Source of the DNA: Asterias amurensis
Lineage: Eukaryota > Echinodermata > Asteroidea > Forcipulatida > Asteriidae
Reading direction: 5' to 3'
Assembly: GCF_032118995.1 (NCBI RefSeq)
Contig: NC_092648.1
Span: 21,542,450-21,606,449 of the forward strand
DNA: 64,000 bases
The translations under genes and the position numbers were made by a program. A model generated the notes under the pieces. That model worked only from the letters and a program-made list of their open reading frames with translations, was not told where the DNA came from and ran no database searches. Shown piece by piece: positions 46,552 to 55,802 of the stretch. Positions within the stretch are counted from its first letter, which is position 1. Every line of letters begins with the position of its first letter.

Positions 46552-49500
46552 TCAAACAGCTTTTCCATCGCTAAATATCAAACAACCTGAAATAAAAAAT
46601 ACAAAATACAATGTGTCAAACCTCTACTTGTTTGATTGTTTTGATCATATGTAGATAAGATGCATGTAAATACAATTGACCTAACCTGCAAAAATTTCAT
46701 TTCAAAAGGTGATGAACTTGGAGACAAACCATAAACAGTGAAATCTTCAAAATACCTTGACAAAATAAATTGAGTTGTTGACAGAAATGTGCAACTTACG
46801 TGGGCGCGTTTTGATGACTTGCTTGAAGTACTGTGGATGTATAAGACCATTCGCATCGCCTGAACTCAAAATCACTCCATTTTTGGATACTTGAAATGAG
46901 AGCCCAGCTGCAAAAATTATACAAACCAACCAGTTATTTAAAAAAAAAAACAGTGCACTTATCGAAAAGATAATGGGTTCGCCCCGGTGTTCCTGGTCTG
47001 ATCAGCGGCAAATTGCGCCACAGCACCTTGTAAAACAAAACATGGTGCTATCAAAGGATTAGATCTCATGATTCAAACGCAGTATTAGTATATTTTGAAA
47101 CAATTTTGGTTTGAACAAAGCAAATTTACTAATGAGCTTCCGACTGGTAACACAAACACAGATACTGACAAAATATGGGAGACCGCCAACATTATTAGGG
47201 CTAGAAGATAGCTCCGTTGGTAGAGCACTGGCACGTAGTTCAAGCAGGTTCATGTCCCGCTCTGGTCAATTTTTCTTTGTTCTTGATTACTCAAGCAACA
47301 ATGACATCAAAAATGGATAGCTAAGTTGTAAAACAAGATTGGCGTACCTTAACACTGATCTTGTATTACATAAGCCATTTTGAGATATACATACATACAT
47401 ACATACAAAAATGTTTTATATACCGCCATTTCATCAAGACCACAGCGGTTTGTGATGAAACAGAGAAACAAATAAACGAAGAGACAAATGCAAGTTAAAC
47501 CAAACAGCCAAACAATCATTGTGGGAACAGGTGTGATTTCAGATGCTTCTTGAAAATATGAAGTTAATCAGCACAGCGCAGAGATGGGGGGAGACTATTG
47601 CAAAGTTTTAGGAGCGGCAAAAGAGAAGGATTTGTCAGCAGCTGAAGCAAGAGATCTGTGGGTTATTTTGTGTTCGACAAGACGGGTAGTATCGTGTGAT
47701 GACCGCAGGCCGACTCTTCCCGGTGTGTACAAAACCAAGCATGATTTTAAATATGCTGGCCCCATATGGTGGACACATTTTGATGCCCCTATTAGATTTG
47801 AGTAAATCTGTGAGTACACCCAAACCAAACAGTGCACTTCTTATACAGGCTAATTAGGAGGACCCCTTTCATGCATGTTTCTAAATGTTTAAATAATTAA
47901 TTATTTTAAATGTGGATTGCTTTTTTCTTACCATTTAATGCTTTTTCGAGATTCAAGAAGATCATCACTTCACAGGAGCGCCTCATCCCTAGAAAGGGAA
48001 AGCAAATAATTATGTTTTGTGACTGATTTCTGTCCTAACAGCTTTTGTTCAAACCAACAGACTTTTTTCTGTGTATTTTTCCCAAGGTTTTATTTCAAGC
48101 TTTCATAGACTTTTCCAACAGTTTATTCTCCTGACTAAACCTATTCATTTTAATTTTGAGTAACCATGAAAGACTGAGTGGCAAATGTTTAAACCGATTC
48201 AACGACATTTCTTTGTGACCCCTGCAGGTCAGCGTTAGGGTTGTCTTAGAAGAAGAACCCAAATATTTGATTCATCTCATCAAATTTTTTATGCAAAGCT
48301 TTTATCTCCCAAGTTTTTATGGGCTTCTTTTTACCTACTGTACTGGTACACAATTATAAACAATTACCACAAACATAAATTGAACTGAATCAAACCATAA
48401 CTTCTAGAAATTTAACCAAAGGTGATTATATAAATCCAGAATGACTTACACTCTTACCACTAATCACATTACTTTCTCCTGGTTCACCCTGAGCAAAATG
48501 AACATGCGTTCGATTCATTCGACTTAAGCCCTGAAAAAGAAAAAAATACATCAAATTGATATTAGTATTATTCAAACGGTATAAATGTAGACAATTATCT
48601 TTAAGAAAGCGCTTGTTGGCAGATACAATTTCACTATTACCTCTGCATGCCCTAGCACTTTTTCACTTTGTCCCCAAAAATTTACCGAACAGTTGGTCTT
48701 TGAGATAGGCAAATCATCCGACAGAACAATATCCTTTAAGGAACTGGACAAAACTTGGTAACGTGCAGTGGAGAGCTGATGATAGCCAACAAATTGTGAG
48801 AAATGGCTCCCTCTGAAGTATCATAGTTTTGAGAAAGAGGCAATTTCTCACTCAAATGCTACAAGACTTCAGGCCTGATCTGAAAACTCACAAATTTGTG
48901 CAACAAGGATGTTTTTTCTTTCATTAGTCTCTTGCAACTTTGAAGACCAAAACAGTCCAACTTTTCACATTTTTTTATTTGTATGCATGCGTTGGGATAC
49001 ACCAAGTGAGAATGCTGGTGGTCATAGCAATTACCAAAGGTGTGTAGTGCCTTCAAGTGAGTTGCTCCCGAAATAAATATTTTTACAAATTGTCTTTGTG
49101 ACAATTTTCATTATGTGTTACATTCTAACCTGGGTTTTTATGGAATCCCAAAACTTGAGGTACGTGCCGTGAACCACTGTTGGATATTGAGATACATCTG
49201 TGATAGGCGTCAGCTCCAAGTCTGGCAACTAAGGTTTGAATAGGAAAAACAGATCTACAAAATGTATGTTATAATCGATACAGTAAGCGTATTAAACTGA
49301 AGTCATTACTGTACCAGAAAAGAACGCGTTAACAGCTGCCTTAGAATGCAGGTTGTCATGGATTCAAATTCCACTCAAAAAGGCTTTGGTATTTTTTTTT
49401 CAGTAGGATCGGGGGGGGGGGGGGGGGGACCACAAAGTATACAGTATTCAATCATATCTCAGAAAAGAGCATAAAACTTAAAACTATACTAGTGGGGTAC

Positions 49501-51513
49501 AAATGAACAGAAGCTTTAACAGAGCGTGTACATTTGCTCAGCTTCTCTTCATGTGATTCTTTTAACTTTAATGAACTTGAAGAACCATTCAGATTGACAT
49601 CCAGGTTGACACGCAGTGCACTACAAACTGACCTATAACTAGCCCATCAAAATTACACAACCTAAATTAAGAACGCACTTACCACAAAAGAATGCCCTTG
49701 ATTGGCACATATTTGAAATTGTTCTGAGGAGGGGCATTTCCTTAATGTGAAGCGTTGTTTGTCGCTATTAGCAACCGCTTCCTTGATGTCATCCAGTGTG
49801 TATTGACGAAACAAAGAATGTGAAAGGAGATCATCTACGTTGACGTAACCACCTGAATGCAACAAAATAAACAAATTGATGTAGTGATTTTAGATGGGGG
49901 TGCTTTTTTGTTTTTACTGTATTTTAAAAAAGCAATGCTCATAGGCTGTCTATCGCTAAGCGATAACGACTTCGTAGAGCAAACACGTTAAAAACAACTG
50001 ATGCAGGCACACCTTGGTGGATTACATTGTGTTAGTTAGGTAAAACATGCCTGCGCAGAGTGTTTAAGGTACCACCAAAGACGCGCCTCACTCGGCCAGT
50101 ACCCCCTGGATCAGCATGATGCTACCCAGTGGAGAGCAGAAGCCCGATGACTGGACACCATGTTGATCGCCCTGCAGTGCCCCGCTAACTGGGGTGAGTG
50201 ACCTCTGCCGTTGTCCTAAGTATAGGATCATTCGCCAGACATCGGTGGTGGAGAGACTTGGAAAGACCTCTTGTCTGTGCTTTCTTCCACCTGCATCGCC
50301 CTGCTGCCAGCGAGCATTTGTTTGAAATCAGAGTTTTCCTTCTCCTAGGAGGGCTGGTTCCCAGATTATCGAGCCCCTCTTGCCCAGGTTTGGAATCGAA
50401 GTACACTCTCCTAGGTGAACTGCCTCCTATGGCTAACGAGCCTCACCTGCCAGGGTTTGGAATTGGAGTACCCTCTCCTAGGTGAACTGCCTCCCATGGC
50501 TAACGAACCTCACCTGACAGGGTTTGGAATCGGAGTACCCTCTCCTAGGTGAACTGCCTCCTATGGCTAACGAGCCTCACCTGCCAGGGTTTGGAATTGG
50601 AGTACCCTCTCCTAGGTGAACTGCCTCCCATGGCTAACGAACCTCACCTGACAGGGTTTGGAATCGGAGTACCCTCTCCTAGGTGAACTGCCTCCTATGG
50701 CTAACGAGCCTCACCTGCCCGGGTTTGGAATCAGAGTACCTTCTCCTAGTTGGATTGCCTCTCATGGCTGGCGAGCCTCACCTACACGCAGCAATCTGGT
50801 TTTTAAGGCGCCAGAAACCCGGATTTACACCTCTGCCCACAGTTCGCAACAGGGATCAGCATGTGAAGCATGGCAATAGAAGTTTGACCAGGAGAGGCTA
50901 TTTGAGGCGCAGACCATATGGGACATTTCATGGGTGAGAAGTGGCTTAGTACTTCCCACAATCCTGGTCAATCCCAATTATTGACCCCCATGACGCTTGA
51001 AGGTATGTAAGCAGAGAATGGTGATTGTCAGCGCATAATTCAGCAGGAAGCAGAGCCATGAAATTGGGCCCTAGTTAGTTGTGATGATTGTATATATTTA
51101 TATCCTCCAAAGTCCTGAAAAGGATGGAGGGTTATGATTATCAATCACAACTTAAGGCCAACCGCTGAATTCTGTGCTTATGATCACCATTCTCCACTTG
51201 CACGGTAAGCGGAGAATTTCTGCACTACACATGTAGCTGTGTAAGCGTAGAATGCCTAGTAACATGGAGTACACACGTGCACAAGCTTAAATTCCGTGCT
51301 ATCCCGTGAAATACGCTTGTCGTTAGCACAGATTTCATTGCTTTCGTTAGCCCTGGTTCTGTGCTTACGGTAAGCAGAGCCATGAAATTGGGCCCAGGTA
51401 TACTTGCCTGAGTTTATGTTGAATCCAAGCTCAGCAGCCTTGTGTCTCAACACGTAGGTCAGTGTCTTGGACAGATGAACATCCTTCCTTCCATTCCAAC
51501 CATGCTGAGCCAT
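46552..51513 (-). CDS. TRPT1: tRNA 2'-phosphotransferase, complete
   Basis: Minus-strand exons 51408-51513, 49683-49852, 49130-49228, 48458-48530, 47932-47988, 46800-46907 and 46552-46586 join in consistent phases to give 215 codons. The enzyme (Tpt1/KptA family) removes the splice-junction 2'-phosphate from RNA by moving it to NAD+. All four catalytic-tetrad residues are visible: R23-H24 (YVLRHKA), R69 (DKQRF) and R152 (VISGMR). NQGHS, VVHGTYLKFWDSI, RTHVHFAQG and NGVILSSGD are also conserved. Intron 1 has a GC donor (TCAG then GCAAGT). The last exon is tiny: after TRPR it adds CLIFSDGKAV and a stop at 46552-46554, behind a good acceptor (TTATTTCAG). That junction is the least certain. A 5' noncoding exon may lie further right. 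In animals tRNA exons are mainly joined by RTCB, which leaves no 2'-phosphate, so the physiological substrate is open. Confidence 0.93.
46940..47330 (+). repeat. SINE-like fragments in TRPT1 intron 5
   Basis: 46950-47060 ('gtgcacttatcgaaaagataatgggttcgccccggtgttcctgg') and 47190-47330 ('agatagctccgttggtagagcactggcac...caggttcatgtccc') look like pieces of tRNA-derived SINEs. The second has recognisable box A and box B words but cannot fold into a full tRNA. A fourfold ACAT run lies near 47390. Confidence 0.55.
48736..49056 (-). mobile_element. Family A MITE, copy A9, reverse orientation
   Basis: 'ttaaggaactggacaaaact' at the left and 'aattaccaaaggtgtgtagtgcctt' at the right, with more decay than other copies. 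It lies in TRPT1 intron 3. Confidence 0.75.
50057..51060. other. GC-richer insert around a 67-bp minisatellite
   Basis: This stretch in TRPT1 intron 1 is clearly richer in G+C than its surroundings. It has unique-looking left (50057-50344) and right (50790-51060) parts around the minisatellite. I find no coding frame and no terminal repeats, so its nature is unknown. Confidence 0.45.
50345..50790 (+). repeat. 67-bp minisatellite with dimeric higher-order structure
   Basis: The word 'aggtgaactgcctcc' starts at 50413, 50480, 50547, 50614 and 50681, exactly 67 bp apart. Diverged units begin at about 50347 and 50748. Two unit types alternate: one has 'cctatggctaacgagcctcacctgcc', the other 'cccatggctaacgaacctcacctgac', giving a 134-bp higher-order repeat. 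67 is not a multiple of three, so frames through it are accidental. Confidence 0.9.
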
Positions 51514-51617
51514 GTCAACAACAATCTGTGTTTTGAATTTTAAAAAGACACTTTTTGGATTGTAATATGAGTTCAGTTATACAGATAGAAAAACATGTTG
51601 CTGTTTTTTTTTTACTG

Positions 51618-51710
51618 GGATCCTTCCATTCCAACCTCTGACCATGCTGAGCCATCAAAAATATATTTCTCTTTTGAATTTTAAAAAGACATTTTTGGGA
51701 TTGTAATAAT
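51618..51710 (-). repeat. Partial tandem duplicate of TRPT1 exon 1 start region
   Basis: On the plus strand 'ccttccattccaac...catgctgagccat...ttttgaattttaaaaagaca' repeats the sequence at 51484-51566, which holds the TRPT1 start codon and the bases just upstream. The duplicate, about 135 bp away, keeps ATGGCTCAGCATGG on the minus strand but soon loses the reading frame. It is non-coding or a relic. Confidence 0.75.
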
Positions 51711-51732
51711 ATGGGTCCAATTTAAGGTTACA

Positions 51733-51900
51733 CACCTAAATTCTGACACCCCTATGTTCCGGCAACCCTATGTTTCGACAACTCAGCCTATATGTTCCGA
51801 CACCCCCTATATTTTGACACTCATATATTCCGACACCCCTATGTTCCAACACCCTTATATCAACGCCACTATGTTCCGATACCCCTAATTTCCTACAAGT
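51733..51900 (+). repeat. Degenerate ~16-bp minisatellite, left array
   Basis: Repeated 'ttccgacacccctatg' words with substitutions. Its reverse complement forms the array at 52285-52445, so the two make a large inverted pair. Confidence 0.75.
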
Positions 51901-52284
51901 TCGCACATTATTACTCTGTTAAGCAATAATAAAAACACAACTTGTTCATGGTGAATTTAGGCCGCGAATAAGTTTGACCATTCATAAGATCAAGTAACAT
52001 TATCAAATTTTACATGAATTTGTTGCATATTTCTTTTGTTGTGTGCATGGTTATAAACATGAGTTATTACCAGGCTAAGCTAGTAATAACACTTGGTACT
52101 TTACTACTTGTTCTTTGTTAGATGCGTGTCCGTGTTGATTACATTTCATGAGTTCTATTTATAAAAATTCCAACTCTCCCAATTGCTCCGTTAATTGCTG
52201 ATGTGTAATTTCTTTTATTTGCCCCCTCCCCCACCCAAATAAAAATAAATAAATAAGTTCTACCATGCAACACAAAATGTTATG

Positions 52285-52445
52285 TTGGTGCAGGTTGTCG
52301 GAACATATGGGTGCATGGGTTGGCTGATAGCGGTGTTGGAACATAGGGGTGTCGGAATAAACGGGTGTTGGAACATAGGGGTGTCGGAACATAGGGGTGT
52401 CGGAACATACTACACATCATAACATATAGGGATGTCGGAATATAG
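52285..52445 (-). repeat. ~16-bp minisatellite, right array, inverted
   Basis: Repeated 'cataggggtgtcggaa' words, the complement of the array at 51733-51900 and somewhat better preserved. About 385 bp of AT-rich sequence separates the two arrays. Confidence 0.75.
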
Positions 52446-52649
52446 AGCAATAAAGTCACCTGGAAATGTTTTTTTTTTTTTTCAAACATTAGAGTAATGG
52501 TTTTGAGTAATTGTTTTTAACGATTTATATGTTTAAAAAAATAAATAAAGTTGTGTGGGGGTGACTCCGCCTACCCCGTTTGTGTTGTCAATATTGGAAC
52601 TTTTTTTCATGAAACACATTTAACCCGGAAGTTACAGACCGACAAGAGG

Positions 52650-52890
52650 TTGTCGGCCTCACGTGCTCACGGCCTCAGCATGCATGCGGTTAGGGGTACG
52701 AGTTCGGATGACTTGGGTGCGCAGTATAGTCGTACGATGTGACGGTGTGTATACGGCCGGGTGGGCCGTGTGGTGTGTGATTACACATGAATTACACGCA
52801 CCACGCACAGTGTATACACGGGTGGGTTTACAGCGGCGTCTTTTTCGGAGGAGTGAACAATGTGACTGCCTTGAGAGCAAGGCTACTATT
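52650..52890. repeat. Family H relative, copy H2
   Basis: Shares 'cgtacgatgtgac', 'gtgtatac', 'gggtgggttta', 'cagcggcgtc', 'ttttcgga' and 'gactgccttgag' with the right half of H1 (35234-35533). The left arm is poorly kept. Confidence 0.65.
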
Positions 52891-53641
52891 CCCCAAAATA
52901 TAGGCTATTATATAACTGACATACAGATCCTTGTCATTTGATTGGTGGAACTTACTTAACGTGACATTCACTATTACTCCCATCCGCAACGGCGATCAAA
53001 AAGACCTATTCGCATTTCCCTGTCTATTGATCTCCATCATACTGATCATCTCACCCCCCCCCCCCCGCCCTTCCCTCATACTTGCTAAACCCGAACAGTA
53101 GAGGGGGCTGTTTACTCAGAAGTTTCTTATTTCGATCTCTCGTGACTGACTGCGCTGCTGTGAGACCAGAAAATTTCATCGCTTGCTCCTTGAAAAACAA
53201 GGTAGTATTTTGAGTTTTTGCAGTGCGTATTTGTCACAGTCTGTTGAAAGATTTAGTATCGTACGCAAAACTTAAGCATATTTTGTTCTCTCCGTTCCGA
53301 GCAAATCCGGAGTTCAGATCAGACAACTCGTCCGTCGCACAATTAATAAATTGTCCTATCCTGGGATGGTGTCATGTGTTTTCACTTCAGTAGGATAACA
53401 GGAAAATTGGAAAGATGATTTGAAAAAAAACATTTACTTTTTGATTGTGAACAATTTTCCTGTTACCTGGTGAGTTTTATGTCATGTTTAGGTAAACTGA
53501 TAAACGTTTTTGTTCAAGACATCAAGAGATTGCAACAAAAAAACAATGTGAATTCAAAAAGTGATCCAGAACTGGTCAAACGACTGTAGTCAATGGTAGT
53601 AAGTAGGCAAGTAGTAGTAGTAGGCCTACTTGTATTGTACT

Positions 53642-54029
53642 TTAAAGGAACACGTTGCCTTGGATCGGTCGAGTTGGTCTTTGAAAAGCGTTTGTAACCG
53701 TTTTTTATAAAATGCATATGGGTAGAAAGATGTTTCAAAAGTAGAATACAATGATCCACACAAACATGCCTCGAAATTGCACGGTTTTCATTTTACCTTG
53801 TAGACTAACACGTCCGCCATTTATGGGAGTCAAAATTTTGACTCCCATAAATGGCCAACCGTGTTTGTTCGCACAGTAAAAGGAAAACCACACAATTTCG
53901 AGGCAAACTTGTGTGGATCATTGTATTCTACTTTTAAAACATGTTTCCAACCATGTGCATTTTATAAAAAAGGGTTACAGACGCTTTTTATAAACCAACT
54001 CGTCCGATCCAAGGCAACGTGTTCCTTTG
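53642..54029. mobile_element. Family E long palindromic MITE, copy E2
   Basis: Same organisation as E1: TTAAAGGAACACGTTGCCTT at the left, 'aaggcaacgtgttcctttg' at the right, centre 'gggagtcaaaattttgactccc'. Arms of about 185 bp pair nearly throughout. Confidence 0.9.
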
Positions 54030-54121
54030 ATAATTTATAATTTACACAACAACTTGACTTTTCGGACAACTCAACTCGATGTTTGGGACAACTCGACATA
54101 CAGCCAAAGCAAAGACAAGTC

Positions 54122-54178
54122 TAGTTGCGATAACGTAACCCTCCTGCCGTCGGCAGGAGGGTTACGATATCGCAACTA
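54122..54178. repeat. 57-bp mini-hairpin related to element F
   Basis: TAGTTGCGATAACGTAACCC and its complement are separated only by 'tcctgccgtcggcagga'. The whole unit is an almost perfect palindrome and matches 40182-40240. Confidence 0.85.
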
Positions 54179-54264
54179 AGACAAGTCGACATTTTATGTT
54201 TAGTAACTAGCCCTAGACTAGAGACAAGTAGGGGTTGTTCTCAATCAAACAAACCGACCCGCTT

Positions 54265-54350
54265 GACTTTTGCGCGATGTTTTTTTCTGTACCGAAATTG
54301 CCACAGACTGTAGCAATTTCGGTGTACAGAAAAAAACATCGCGCAAAAGT
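54265..54350. repeat. Perfect-looking 86-bp hairpin
   Basis: 'acttttgcgcgatgtttttt' and 'ctgtaccgaaattg' are mirrored by 'caatttcggtgtacag' and 'aaaaaacatcgcgcaaaagt'. It ends against the left end of the next inverted repeat. Confidence 0.85.
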
Positions 54351-54730
54351 ATACAAAATTGTTTGCGTGATTGGCTGAGATTAATTGTGAACTGTGGTAC
54401 AGTCATAGAGTTAAATTATATAAGAACTAGAGGGTGTACTGGTGATGCTGCTTGCACAAACGCGACAAGACCGCAAAATGACAAGCGCGCCATTCTGCGC
54501 GTTGACTATGAAATACACGTTTGAATTTTTTTATTGACTGCTCACGCAATGCTGTTTGTTCAACATACAAAATGGCCGCACAAACACACGCTGCGAGATG
54601 GCTGTTTTGTCAACTAAGAAAAAGGCTGTGATAATAGGTGCGTACGTAGGCCAGTGCGCCCTCTAGTTCTTATATATAACTCTATGGACACAGTTCACAA
54701 TCTCAGCCAATCACGCACGCAATTTTGTAT
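54351..54730. mobile_element. 380-bp inverted-repeat element
   Basis: The left arm (ATACAAAATTGTTTGCGTGA onward, including 'ataagaactagagggtg') mirrors the right arm ('cgccctctagttcttata' to AATTTTGTAT). Each arm is about 88 bp, around about 200 bp of CpG-richer unique sequence. Non-coding. Confidence 0.8.
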
Positions 54731-55319
54731 GCTGACGTGGACTATTATGCCTCGCACATGCGGCACATCACAACACAGCCTACACAAAAGAGAAAGACAG
54801 ACCATACACACATGTGGTATGCACAAAAAAGCAAACTGCGTGTATGATTGGCCTACTTTTGTTACAGAAAAAAACCTGCTGCATTTTCATAATATCTCAT
54901 GGCAGACCCGAGCGTAGAAGATTATTATCCCAACTGGGAAGCTGCGTTTACCGCCCGAGTACGATAACGACCAACACATGTGATGATCAGGCAGACCCAT
55001 TTCCGGCTGGTAGCTCCCGTCCTGTGTACTACTTCTTGATCTATGCGAAGCTCAAGGTTGTAGACCCGACTGACCAAATAGCCCACACATGTTTTGTTGT
55101 TGTCACTACTTGTCAATCTCCCACACCCCCAGCCACACACGGACAGGGCCTCCCCCATCGATGGGAGTTCTGCGTGGCTGATGCAGATAAATAATCGCAG
55201 TCTCAGACTTGAAATCAAGTCTAGTCGTGGAAGGAAGTTGCATTGCCTGTTCTTTGGATGGATCACACACTGTGAATTCTAAATCGGGGACTTACTTCTT
55301 ACCCAGCCATAAAGTATTA

Positions 55320-55528
55320 GTAATAGACCCTTCCCATGAAATATGTAAATTGCACATTTTGGTTGGTAAAATGAGTGAACATTACGCTGTTTTGTACACT
55401 AGTAATGGGTGCGTGACGCAGACGCGATTGCGCGCCTGCTTAGTGCACAACTCTATGGTGTTTGCCAACCAACAGTGTCTGTACGCATGCGTGAATGTAA
55501 TTAGCATATTTCATGGGAAGGGTCCATT
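55320..55528. mobile_element. ~209-bp MITE upstream of the zinc-finger gene
   Basis: The left end 'aatagacccttcccatgaaatatg' pairs with the right end 'catatttcatgggaagggtccatt'. 'ttggttggtaaa' pairs with 'tttgccaaccaa' inside. Confidence 0.8.
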
Positions 55529-55802
55529 AGGACATGCTTCGAGTTCGGGGTGGACGTTGAGGGATCATGGGTCAAGGGGGTTTTATAACATATTGAGTTA
55601 TCTGCTGAGGTCTCTAAAAAATGTTGAAAAATGACAAAATTTCGCTTTCAGTAAGAAGGTAACAAGAATGAGTACATCTTCCCTGCTTTATTCTTCTAAG
55701 AGTAACAATACAGTGGGTTGGCATGTACACACGTATAAATTTATAATATTCTTGAATAAGAACAGTTGGCAAGTAACTTTTTTATTTTTTTATTCTGCAG
55801 AT

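Noticed and set aside
46660-46690. Alternative last exon of TRPT1 with acceptor TTTTTGCAG
   Set aside because: It would add a single Arg and stop. The acceptor before 46586 gives a slightly longer tail loosely resembling human TRPT1, so I preferred that; RNA evidence could reverse this.
47190-47262. tRNA gene
   Set aside because: Box A and box B words are present, but the acceptor stem and anticodon arm do not pair; a SINE head fits better.
47395-47830. Open frames on both strands (62-80 codons) between SINE pieces
   Set aside because: The sequence reads like a known type of echinoderm dispersed repeat, with no conserved protein in any frame.
54899-54958. Possible first coding exon of the zinc-finger gene (MADPSVEDYYPNW...)
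   Set aside because: It has a good-looking start and composition, but its only donor (CCGA then GTACGA) is poor, and joining it in phase to the exon at 55801 gives an immediate stop.
54814-55194. 126-codon open frame upstream of the zinc-finger exon
   Set aside because: It overlaps the region between fold-back elements, has no recognisable motif, and the minus strand is equally open over most of it.
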